Assembly (NCBI GenBank): GCA_014529385.2
Contig: CM043955.1
Location: forward strand, 145,363,140-145,427,139
DNA length: 64,000 bases
Source of the DNA: Adiantum capillus-veneris
Lineage: Eukaryota; Streptophyta; Polypodiopsida; Polypodiales; Pteridaceae
Direction of reading: 5' to 3'
Positions 21,920 through 31,622 of the stretch are shown piece after piece (positions within the stretch are counted from its first letter, which is position 1; every line of letters begins with the position of its first letter). The position numbers were made by a program, and so were the translations under genes. Below the pieces are notes generated by a model that saw only the letters and a program-made list of their open reading frames with translations, had not been told where the DNA came from and searched no databases.

Positions 21920-23403
21920 GTTCAATGAAAGGGCCATGCCCTTGTATATATATCCCAACCCCTTGGGGTCCAACATCGCATACGTGATCATTTGCTGCCA
22001 CGTGGTAGCTCATGGCCGCCCATCACTTGGGGAGTTGAGAAAAACCTATATGAAACCCATAAAATAGATTTTTTTCCCCACACTTCAAAGCTCTGCCATT
22101 TTCTGCTCATGGATTCAATGCCCAAGCCGCAAAGCCATGGTAAAACTCTTCTATGCAAACTCTGAATCCCCTGGCCCTTTTTGCATTTTGAGGCTCTTGA
22201 GACTGCAAACAAATACCCTAAAACGGAGAAAAAGTCATCTGACCCCACTCCATCGTCAATTGTTGTAGACTTTGACTGGGCATATCTTGGAAATCATGAC
22301 TCCGATTGACGAGCCGTCAAATCCATCGACTGACTCCCCACACTGCACACAACCCTCTGGAACCTTGATGAGCCCAAAAGGATTCCTGTTGGCATGCCTA
22401 CCGAGGCGGTCAAAGTACCTTGAGAAAGAAGGTGGTCAGGTGGACTCGGTTAGTCAAGTGCATTACTTGCAATAGCATGCAAACTAGGTAGCCCCCTTTT
22501 GGAGAACAAGACTTGTACATTCTCAAGTTGAGGATGGGAAAAGAAGTAGATAGTCCTCTCATCACCACAGGGTCAATCTCCATGTGAGAGGATCTCCCTA
22601 TACAGGAGCCTTTGAGTAACTTGGGAGTATGATAGATATCTTAGAGGTGGTATTAGAGCATAAATTGTAAAATCAAGGATATCCTAATGAATCATGGGTT
22701 TTTTGTCACAAGTTTACTTAGAAAATGAACTAGTGAGAGAAATGATTAACTTGGCATTTGATCGCCTTAGTAATCGGTGTTTAGAGGACTAGATAGAATT
22801 AGCACAAACATCTCTAAAACATCACTTCCTCTACTCCAATGCAAAAACTTATTTACGCTTCCCATCTCATTGTGAAGTGTTACTTGTTAACAATTTTAAA
22901 GATCTAACTTTGTTTACTCCAAATCCTTACTATGTTTCCTTTGGTATGCTATGGAAGAAAGATAATCATGAAAAAATTATACATGTACAAATGCCAGTAT
23001 ATTTATGGTATTATCACTACATATATTTGGAAGTTTAGGGTACTTTGTAGTCGTAAATTTCACCCTGGATCATTGAAGGTTTTAGGGTATATAATCTAGA
23101 TCTATATGTGGATGCTATGCGACCTTCCTCACTACAAGATGTAGTGTTTTGAGAAAAACCGCTAGAGAAAGATCTTAAGACCAACTAAATCTTAGGTGAC
23201 GACCTATCCTAGGCAATCAAGATCAAGGGTGCAACTCCTTTCCTTCATCATCAGAAAGCTCTCTAGCTATCTTCCCAAGTGAGCAACCTTAATCATGGTG
23301 GGGCTTGGCAAATTGCTACAACACCAACCCGCGCTCCAAGAACTTTAACTTAAAATGGGGGGCCAAGCACTAGGAAATCTAGAAACCCACTCCAATCTAG
23401 ACC

Positions 23404-23886
<483 letters not shown>

Positions 23887-24178
23887 ATTTAATTCCGTTG
23901 AGGTGTGCCCTCTTAGGGTTGGAAATGGACCAAGCCTAGGAGTTTTGACTCGTGCATCATCCAAGGTTTCTTCCTACCCTTCCAATCCTAGTTGGAAAGT
24001 ATTCCACCTCATATAAGGGAGTCCCCCACATTTATTTAATTCCTTTGAGGTGTGCCCTTTTAGGGTTGGAAATGGACCAAGCCTAGGAATTTTGACTCGT
24101 GCAACATCAAGGTTTCTTCCTACCCTTCCAATCCTATTTGGAAGGTATTCCACCTCATATAAGGGAGTCCCCCGCATC
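23887..24178. repeat. 147-bp direct tandem duplication
   Basis: Two copies starting ATTTAATTCC at 23887 and 24034, about 95 percent alike by eye, including GGTTGGAAATGGACCAAGCC and TTCCTACCCTTCCAATCCTA. It directly precedes the inverted-repeat array. Confidence 0.9.
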
Positions 24179-24269
24179 ACCAAATGTTCATGTCATCTCG
24201 CAATCACTTGCCACCTCATCCATCACCTAGATGTCACAACTCTAACACGTCATCTTCCATAGGCTCAAG

Positions 24270-25190
24270 GGCTATAGGTTTCCCTCTATTGTAATGAGAT
24301 CTTATGGCCCTAGGCCCATAGGGTGCCAATATACAAGTTCAAGGGCCATATATTTCCCTCTATAGATTGCCATGGTGCCCATGCAAGTGACCTTGAATGG
24401 TATAAATGCTCTTGCAAAGTTTATACATTGACACCCTAAGGCCACCGTTGGCCCTCGGCACATATGTTGCCTTCTATTCCAATGAGAGATCACATGGCCC
24501 TAGGGCCATAGGGTACCAATTTATAGGGTCAAGTTCCATAGGTTGCCCTCTATTGTAATCAAAGATCCTATGGCCCTTGGGCAATAAGGCTTCCATGGTG
24601 CCCATTGGGCGACCTTGAATGGTATAAATTCTATTGGAGGGCTTATATGTTGACATCAAAAGGTTACTGTTTGACCCTAGGGCCATATGTTGCCCTCTAA
24701 TTTATTTAGAAATCCAATGGCCCTAGGGCCATAGGGTTCTAATGTAGAATAGAAAGGGCCACAGGTTTCCCACTATTCCAATTATAGATAATATGTCCCC
24801 AGGTCCATAGGGATGTCATTTTGTACATGTAGGTGCCCTTGAATAGCCTACATGGTGTTTGGTAGCGTTTACATTGACACCTAGGTCACCCTATGGTCCT
24901 AGGGCCATAGGTTACCCTCTACTCTAATGAGAGATCCTATGGCCTTAGGGCCATAGGGTGCCAATGTACAATCTCAAGGGCCATAGTGTGCCAATATAGA
25001 ATCTCAAGAACCATTAGTTGTTCTCTATTCCAAATAGAGATTCTATGGCCCTAGGGCCATATGTTTCTCTCTATTCTACTGAGATTCCATATGCCCCTAA
25101 GGCCATCGGCGGTTTCCCTCTATTGTAATAAGATTAGTTGGCCCTTGGGCCATAGGCTGCCAATGTACAAGCTCAAGGGCTGTAATGGAA
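24270..25190. repeat. Degenerate array of short inverted repeats
   Basis: At least six copies of a palindromic word of the form TATGGCCCTAGGGCCATA (near 24309, 24493, 24718, 24897, 24940, 25043), separated by related text (ACCTTGAATGG, TTGCCCTCTATT). Spacing is irregular, roughly 50-220 bp. The CCTATGGCC/GGCCATAGG arms are the same as in the 61-bp array at 58054. No reading frame is meaningful. Confidence 0.8.
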
Positions 25191-25877
25191 ATGGCCTATG
25201 AACTTTGAGGATAGAAAAATTAAGAGAATTAGAGTGAGCATTTTTGTGAGATTACTTTGAGAATGTGGAGTGTGAACTTAATTGATGGAAGCAACATAAA
25301 CATAGTACGTAATTAAATTGGCATGAACAATAATTTTGCAAGAGAGAGAGTATTAGAGAACATGACAATAGATGAGGACCGGATTTACTTGGAGCCGGTC
25401 CCCCCCTCTAAAAGGCGTTTGTATTACAGATTCTCCCATCAAGAGACACTTTGTTACAATACAATCTCCTTGTGACCTTGGTGATGCTATGAAGACGGAA
25501 AGCTTTATGCATCACAAGCTTAACATAAACTTTGTAAAAAGCATTAACTATACAAAGACTCAGTCCCAAGGCCTCAATCACCTTCGAAGGTGGAGAGAGC
25601 TAGTGAGGAATGAGGGTAGGAAAGAGGAAGAAGAAACATTCCATAGGAGAGAGAAATAATTCCTCACTTATCATCACTCTTCTTGCTTAGCGTAGCATAA
25701 TAGCATAGTAATGAAGATGAAGAAGATGACAAGCTTAAGCATTGAAACGTGGCTCTTGGTTGGATTTGCATTCCATAGCCAAGAGTGTTGGTGTAGGCTC
25801 TCCACTTCTCAACAAACTTGGAGAAGGAGATGGAGCTCTTTCATTTTGCACTCCACACAATGAGAGAATGTGTGTGT

Positions 25878-25902
25878 GGGGGGGGGGGGGGGGGGGGGGG
25901 GG
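25878..25902. repeat. Poly-G run of 25
   Basis: 25 consecutive G residues following a short GT repeat. Long G homopolymers are rare and unstable; the exact length may be a sequencing approximation. Confidence 0.85.
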
Positions 25903-25933
25903 AGAGTATACCCCCCCTCTCATGCTTGGTCCA

Positions 25934-25937
<4 letters not shown>

Positions 25938-25971
<34 letters not shown>
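25938..25971. repeat. (CT)n microsatellite
   Basis: About 34 bp of CT. Confidence 0.9.
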
Positions 25972-25975
<4 letters not shown>

Positions 25976-26782
25976 TTTTATTATTTCCTTTCGACATGTG
26001 TCCTCTTTTTCCTCTTTGAGAGAAAGAACTTAATTATTTATTTTTATGTATCTAAATTCTCATTGGACCCCTTTAAAACCTATCCAATATCATTCAAACA
26101 CATCATGAGAGCCACATGTGGAGGATCATTTGAACATGTGTCTTTTATGCTTATTAAGTCATTTGGTTGAATGGAATACTTCAAGGACTTATTCAATCAA
26201 GCATAGCATATTCATGTCTCTTGAGAGTTATCTTTGAATTGAATACTTCAAGAACTTTAATCATTTAAGCATGTGAGAAACACCTCAAGCTTTTGGGTAA
26301 AGTTCTCACTAAAACTTAGCAAGCCAACAAGCACCTTATGCTTGGGTAGGATTCCCACCTCAAGGTCATCCTTAGCTTGCCTAAGGTCAAAGGACTTTTG
26401 AACACTAACTTTTGGAAATCCTTAATGAAGCTAACCCTACGGTCTTTAAGCTCCATTAGGTAGCATTGCTCTTTGACAGACCATCTCTCATTTGGACCCT
26501 GTTGGACGGATACGCCGCGACGGACGTCAGCATAGCGAGAACTCACCTAACATATAATGTCAGCTAAGGACGAAGCTCGACCCGCAGGCGCGTGGAAGCA
26601 AGCATAAGGTGTCAACTTACACTCGACCGACTCCTAACTAATTCCTACAGAGATCTCTACCAATTGTCTAAGTCACAGCTTTCAAGAGTGCATAAGAGGA
26701 GACTTCCTACAATGCTTTCTAGACCCTAACACCCATCAAACAATCTCGAAACACCATAGAACTTGAAGGAGACCCTACTAAT

Positions 26783-26968
26783 TGTTGGGGTATAGGCGCC
26801 TGTGCCTTGCCCGGCCGCCCAGAGTCTGGGCGCCCACTAACTTGTATACCTTATACATAGCATAAGTGTATAGGGGGCTGCTCACTCTTTGAGTCTCCCC
26901 ACCCACATCGTGTGTGTCTCCTTCTCTCTCTCTCACTCTCCGTCTGTGGTGCTCCTCGATCCTCTTCA
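26783..26968 (+). repeat. Copia E 5' LTR
   Basis: 186 bp, TGTTGGGGTATAGGCGCC to CCTCTTCA. The first bases and the TTCA end resemble the copy A/B LTR. TATACCTTATACATAG at about 26848 may hold the TATA box. Confidence 0.95.
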
Positions 26969-26970
26969 AT

Positions 26971-26982
26971 TGGTATCAGAGC
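26971..26982 (+). other. Copia E primer-binding site
   Basis: TGGTATCAGAGC followed by TATGGT, matching initiator tRNA-Met, 2 bp after the LTR. Confidence 0.95.
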
Positions 26983-28627
26983 TATGGTGACCGCGGAGAG
27001 CACGACAGCTTTGAGAGCTTCGAGGCGATAGCTCGCTCGCTCTCGACGGTGGAGTTCGATCGTGGAGTTTCACGGAGAGAGATTTTAGCTTGAGGAGCAT
27101 TGTCTTTGGAGCTTAGGAGCTTGGTGTGGTCAAGCTTGGTCGAGGAGGCGGTTGCGGCTTCCTTGGTGAGAGGAGCTTTTGAGCTCAGTGGAGCTCGTTA
27201 GAGAAGTGCTCGGCGGAGGAGAGCTTGACATTCGAGTGCTTGGATGCTGTTGTGGCAGAGCTCTTGTGTTGGAGCTTGCATTGAGAGGGCATTGCATCAC
27301 ACAAAGTGGAGCAGGAGCAGGTTCAAAACTGTGTGCAGCTCGTTTTTGCCATTTTCGGGCTCTAAAACGCAGTTTTTTGCGTAGCTCCGTCATACAGAGT
27401 CAGATCTACATGATCCACGAGTCTAGGTCAGGGTTTTGGCACGCTCCGGACGCGATGGTGATGTCTATTTGCTGAAATTATGCTTTGAATTACAGCAGGT
27501 ACAGCAGCAAGTTCATTTGTGCACTCTCGGGTCCCAAAAACACTGTTTTTGGCATAGCTTTCACACCCGGACTCGGATACATATGATCCAGGAGTCTACT
27601 TTGGGGTTTTGGCACGCTCCGGACGCGCTCGTCATATCAGAATTTTAAAATTCTGAATGCTGAATTTTTTGCAGCAGCAATTGTTTATTGTGTGTCGAGG
27701 ATTCCACACATGGTTTGCTCTCAGATGTGAGAGTGATATTTGCTGCAAGTTTCCTCACAGATGGGAGGATACGATGTATGCCTTACGTGGTTTGATGCTC
27801 AGGGAGACTAATGTGATTGCATTTTGAGCTCGGCAATGTATACCTCGAGTATGTTTTTTGGCAGTCACAGGTAGAGCAGATATTTGTGTACTAGATTTGC
27901 AGGTGTTTGCAATGATGTATGCAAAGTGTGGAGATTTGGTGCATGCATTTGGAGTACGGTTTGATGCGCTTTGGTTGCTCATGGTTTTGAGCGTGTAGTC
28001 AGTTTGGTTACTGGTTTTGTGGCCGTTTTACTGACGAAACTCTGGCGAAATTTTCCCAGGAGTTTTATGCGCATCATTTATGCGATCTAGGTAGAGATTG
28101 CGGGTTGCACTCAGCATTTGCGTGCGGTGTTCTCTGCAGGTGGGAGATTTGTGTGTGTGTATGCATCGATACCGCACATTGTGGGCTTGGTGATTAGCTC
28201 ACGGGTTTGACAGGCGTACAGTTATCTTGGCACACTCACAGGAGTGAGTATTGTGATGTATGCTTGTGTGGCTACGAGCTAGGTAGCCGGATTCGAGCAC
28301 TAATGGCTTGAGGTTTTTCAGCAGGTTTCAGCTACAGGTTTACAAGTTTACAGGTAGGTTTGAGGGCTTATTTGGGCGCTGAATTTTCAGCCATTGTTTC
28401 CTCTTTGTAGGTGTCCATGTATGGCTCAGTTGTAGGCTGATCTGGGACACATTTGTGACTTGTTTATGCAGCTGTTTAAGAGCTGAATTTTGGGGCTGTT
28501 TTGGGGCTGATTTGCAGCCATATCTTACAGCCATATTTGCAGACTTTTGTTGATGCAATTCGAGCCAGTTTAGGGCTGATTTGGTTGACATTTGCTACTC
28601 ATTGTTGGTTGCTCTTTTGCGAGCATT
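26983..28627 (+). other. Long leader of copia E
   Basis: 1.65 kb without a significant ORF, GT-rich. A roughly 180-bp unit is imperfectly duplicated: TTTTGGCACGCTCCGGACGCG at 27434-27454 recurs near 27607-27627, each preceded by a variant of TACATGATCCACGAGTCTA. It may hold packaging and dimerisation signals, as expected for a non-autonomous element. Confidence 0.7.
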
Positions 28628-30481
28628 ATGGCTGATTTTTCATTTGACTTCCAGCGTTATGGTCTGACACAGTTTGATGGTGCAGATTTTGTTGCTTGGA
28701 AGGAGCATATGCTTGTTGCATTGGCGGATTTGGGGCAGGATAAACCCTTGCGTGGTTTATCGGCGAAGCCCAATTCTATGCGTGATGATGATTGGCAGGA
28801 TCTTGATGAGTTAGCCATGTCTACGATTTGTTTGCATCTGGTTGAGTCTGTTTACTGGCAGGTCTCGAGGGAGACTACAACTCATGCTTTATGGCAGAGT
28901 TTACATGCTATGTACGCGGCATCCATGTCTACTAGGGAGTCTAGTCCCACTTCTATGTCCATGGGAGAGATTGGTCCCACACGCAAGTCTCGACGGCATA
29001 GAGACTTGACATGTTGGCATTGTGGACATAGAGGGCACATTAGGCGTCGATGTTTCAGGCGTTTGAGACAACGGAGGCGACAGATGCGTGATGCAGATTT
29101 GGGCATGACAGATGCTAGTGAGATCAGTACGGTGGTTACTGAGTATGCTTGTGACGGCGATGTCACATTTACATCTAGCTTGTCTTCAGACGATCTTATG
29201 TCTACGGATTGCATATCGGATTGCACATTGTCTTCACATTGGTTACTAGATTCAGATGCTACTTTCCATGTCACGTCGCATCGTGAGTGGTTTAGCACGT
29301 TTTCTAGTGGGAGACTTGGTTGTGTGCACATGGTTGATGGTGCTATGTATGACATTGAGGGTACAGGAGATGTATGTTTGTCCTTGCCCAGTGGTATGAG
29401 ATTTACCCTGCGTCATGTGCGTTATGTGCCAGATCTGAGACGGGATTTGATCTCAGTCAGACAGTTACGGGATAGTGGATGTCAGATTTCGCTACGAGAG
29501 CGAGATTTTGTGATGCATTTGGGTTCGCTAGTGATTGCGAGAGGTGCCAGGAGTGGTACAGGTTACCCATTGCATGTGGATCACGCGAGAGACGGTGTTG
29601 TCTCTGTGATCATGCAGCCAGGTAGACAGCGAGAGAGCAGGCGAGTCTCTTTTGCTTGTGGGTTGCAGGATGCTTTGCATGGAGTGCAGAGTAGTGAGCT
29701 TGTTGTGCACACAGTTGGGGCACGACTTGAGCAATCACACAGAGAGGTGACAGAGTCAGACATGCATGCTTTGCTAGTGACTGAGCAAAGCAGAGAGTCA
29801 GTTGTGCGAGATACTTCTATGCAGGATAGACAGGTAGAGCAGTCTTGCTCTAGTGAGTCACGACAGGAGGACGTTGTGCAAGAGTCTATGCATACGGAGT
29901 TAGAGCATGAGAGCTCTAGTGAGTCACAGCAGATTGAGTGGTCATGTTTGCAGTGGATGATTGCAGAGGAGGCTGAGATGTCAGCGATTATGCAGTCATT
30001 CCTTTCTATGCTCGACAATGAGCATGGGGATATAGTTATGCAGGATATGTCTTCCAGCAGACACCTAGAGCAGCTGGTTTGCTCTGAGGTTGCACGACAG
30101 GTTGATGCGTCTTTTGCGGACAGTCAGGAGATGCATGTGGCTGACACGCCTTGTCAGTCAGAGATGCCTATTGCCAGGGACATATATGTTGATGCATGCT
30201 CCGTAGAGCTAGCAGGGCCCGCTAGCATTGCATCGGCATTCGGTGGTCTCATGTATGAGATGCTGATCTTGAGACCGGATATCGCAGCTGCAGTGGGAGC
30301 ATTTGCAGTTGGGGTTGTCAGTCGTTTGTTGACTGATGATGGCATAGTGCACGAGGGAGATATGCAGGTATTGCGTACATACTTGCAGTACGTGTGCGGT
30401 ACGTCTGGTGGTGTATGGACTTACACGGGAGCAGGACAGCCGGATGCACACGATCACAGCCAGCCAGTGGGCATCGGTTGA
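28628..30481 (+). CDS. Copia E Gag-protease-like protein with fused RT/RNase H fragment
   Basis: The only long intact ORF in the window: 618 codons from ATG 28628 (MADFSFDF...), chosen because the copia Gag fold starts here; an upstream ATG at 28592 adds 12 residues. Domains: gag (FDGADFVAWKEHMLVAL, about 15-90), zinc knuckle CWHCGHRGHIRRRC (about 132), protease-like segment with LLDSDATFHVTSHREWF (about 208; D-S-D instead of D-S-G, so activity is doubtful), flap and beta strands to about 320. Then comes about 190 residues of acidic, S/E/Q-rich novel sequence with repeated SSES, and a C-terminal piece FGGLMYEMLILRPDIAAAVG resembling the RT/RNase H junction of copia pol. Integrase and the RT catalytic core are absent. 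It is probably the structural protein of E. Confidence 0.8.
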   Translation: MADFSFDFQRYGLTQFDGADFVAWKEHMLVALADLGQDKPLRGLSAKPNSMRDDDWQDLDELAMSTICLHLVESVYWQVSRETTTHALWQSLHAMYAASMSTRESSPTSMSMGEIGPTRKSRRHRDLTCWHCGHRGHIRRRCFRRLRQRRRQMRDADLGMTDASEISTVVTEYACDGDVTFTSSLSSDDLMSTDCISDCTLSSHWLLDSDATFHVTSHREWFSTFSSGRLGCVHMVDGAMYDIEGTGDVCLSLPSGMRFTLRHVRYVPDLRRDLISVRQLRDSGCQISLRERDFVMHLGSLVIARGARSGTGYPLHVDHARDGVVSVIMQPGRQRESRRVSFACGLQDALHGVQSSELVVHTVGARLEQSHREVTESDMHALLVTEQSRESVVRDTSMQDRQVEQSCSSESRQEDVVQESMHTELEHESSSESQQIEWSCLQWMIAEEAEMSAIMQSFLSMLDNEHGDIVMQDMSSSRHLEQLVCSEVARQVDASFADSQEMHVADTPCQSEMPIARDIYVDACSVELAGPASIASAFGGLMYEMLILRPDIAAAVGAFAVGVVSRLLTDDGIVHEGDMQVLRTYLQYVCGTSGGVWTYTGAGQPDAHDHSQPVGIG

Positions 30482-30549
30482 GAGCGGTTTTCTCTCACCT
30501 TTTTTAGTCTTTAGACTAGGTTCCCTTGCTTAAAGGCACAGTCGCCTTT

Positions 30550-30560
30550 AAGTGGGAGGT
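30550..30560 (+). other. Copia E polypurine tract
   Basis: AAGTGGGAGGT directly before the 3' LTR, as in copies A and B. Confidence 0.85.
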
Positions 30561-30746
30561 TGTTGGGGTATAGGCGCCTGTGCCTTGCCCGGCCGCCCAG
30601 AGTCTGGGCGCCCACTAACTTGTATACCTTATACATAGCATAAGTGTATAGGGGGCTGCTCACTCTTTGAGTCTCCCCACCCACATCGTGTGTGTCTCCT
30701 TCTCTCTCTCTCACTCTCCGTCTGTGGTGCTCCCCGATCCTCTTCA
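30561..30746 (+). repeat. Copia E 3' LTR
   Basis: 186 bp, one difference from the 5' LTR. Confidence 0.95.
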
Positions 30747-31393
30747 CTAATACCAATAGGTCGCTCTCCCTAAGGTCTATGAACCAAAACCCCAACCCAA
30801 AACACCTGGTGCAAAATCACGTAGGATGTCTGCCGAAATTTGCAGGTCTTCGTTTCCAAAATCTAAAGTGCCTAATGTGTAGTTCTACTCCATGTGAACG
30901 TGTGGATATGCTACAATGCAAAATCGGACAACGTATGCTCACCCAAACACCAGATGAAGCTCGTAGAAGGAGCTCGCAGAACCGGACCGTACGCGCACAA
31001 TGTAGGTATCGACGCGTAGCTCTCGTCAGGGGCAACACGCTGCACTCGATTCCAACCACCGGTGCACACGTAGCGTCAAGATGAAGCTCACACTCTCTCT
31101 CTCGTACACAGTACGCTCACTCATAGACTTCAAAACTTTTTTTTTAAATGACTAAAGGTTTTTTCATTAAGGTCAAAAAGTGGTATATATACCTTACAAT
31201 TCTCAAACCCTAAAGTTCCAAAATCAACCATCTACTCAATCTAACTATCAAAACTGGGATACAATCTGGAAACTTCTTTAAGTCCCAATATTTACAAGGT
31301 GAAAAATCAGGTTTTCCTCAATGAATGAATAATTACAAAAAATAATAATCTTTCGAGTAGTTAGTTGCCGTGGGGTGTGTCCAGCTTCTAACA

Positions 31394-31409
31394 CTCCCCC
31401 CCTCCTTTC
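31394..31409 (-). other. G2 polypurine tract
   Basis: Minus-strand AAGGAGGGGGGGAG directly upstream of the 3' LTR (TGTTAGAAGC). Confidence 0.9.
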
Positions 31410-31622
31410 TCATGTCGTCCCCGACATGGCCGCTGATCCGCTTCTTCATCGTATCGTTTCTCGCATCTTGATCAGTGATTCATATCTTGCATGTAGATTT
31501 ATCATTGTGGGGCCGAAAATGTCAGTGTTTATTGTGAAGAAGCCTATGTAGAACGCTTCTTCAAAAGCCTGGAGGTGATAGGATGGTAGAAACATTATCC
31601 TTTGATACAACGCATGTATCAC
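31410..31622 (-). other. G2 3' untranslated stretch
   Basis: Between the stop of the coiled-coil ORF and the polypurine tract. No ORF. Confidence 0.6.

Larger units (their letters stand above)
25191..26499. other. Gene-free flank; probable part of the G3 3' LTR
   Basis: G2 interrupts a sequence that continues from 26499 into 55552, and the 55552-55694 side ends in an LTR-like TG terminus of G3. So at least the part next to 26499 should be G3 LTR. The outer LTR boundary was not found. It includes a 25-nt poly-G and a (CT) stretch. No gene is seen. Confidence 0.4.
26783..30746 (+). mobile_element. E: young non-autonomous copia element, TSD CTAAT
   Basis: LTRs 26783-26968 and 30561-30746, 186 bp each with a single visible difference (CTCCTCG versus CTCCCCG), flanked by CTAAT at 26778-26782 and 30747-30751. 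It has a primer site, a 1.65-kb leader, one intact 618-codon gag-protease-like ORF and a polypurine tract. Integrase and nearly all of RT/RNase H are absent, so it depends on another element for replication and integration. It is the youngest insertion in the window by LTR identity. Confidence 0.95.
26500..31393 (-). repeat. G2 3' LTR, split by copia E
   Basis: 26500-26782 plus 30752-31393 align end to end with 54611-55546 once E (26783-30746) and one CTAAT are removed. A 9-bp indel and scattered substitutions separate the two LTRs. It contains ACGTAGGATGTCT (30819-30831), half of the palindrome found in the two internal clusters. Short frames in it are shadows. Confidence 0.95.

Noticed and set aside
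28340-30457. Antisense frames across copia E (for example 28882-29355, 29581-30018 and 30154-30457 on minus)
   Set aside because: They are shadows of the strong plus-strand gag-protease ORF and carry no recognisable motifs.
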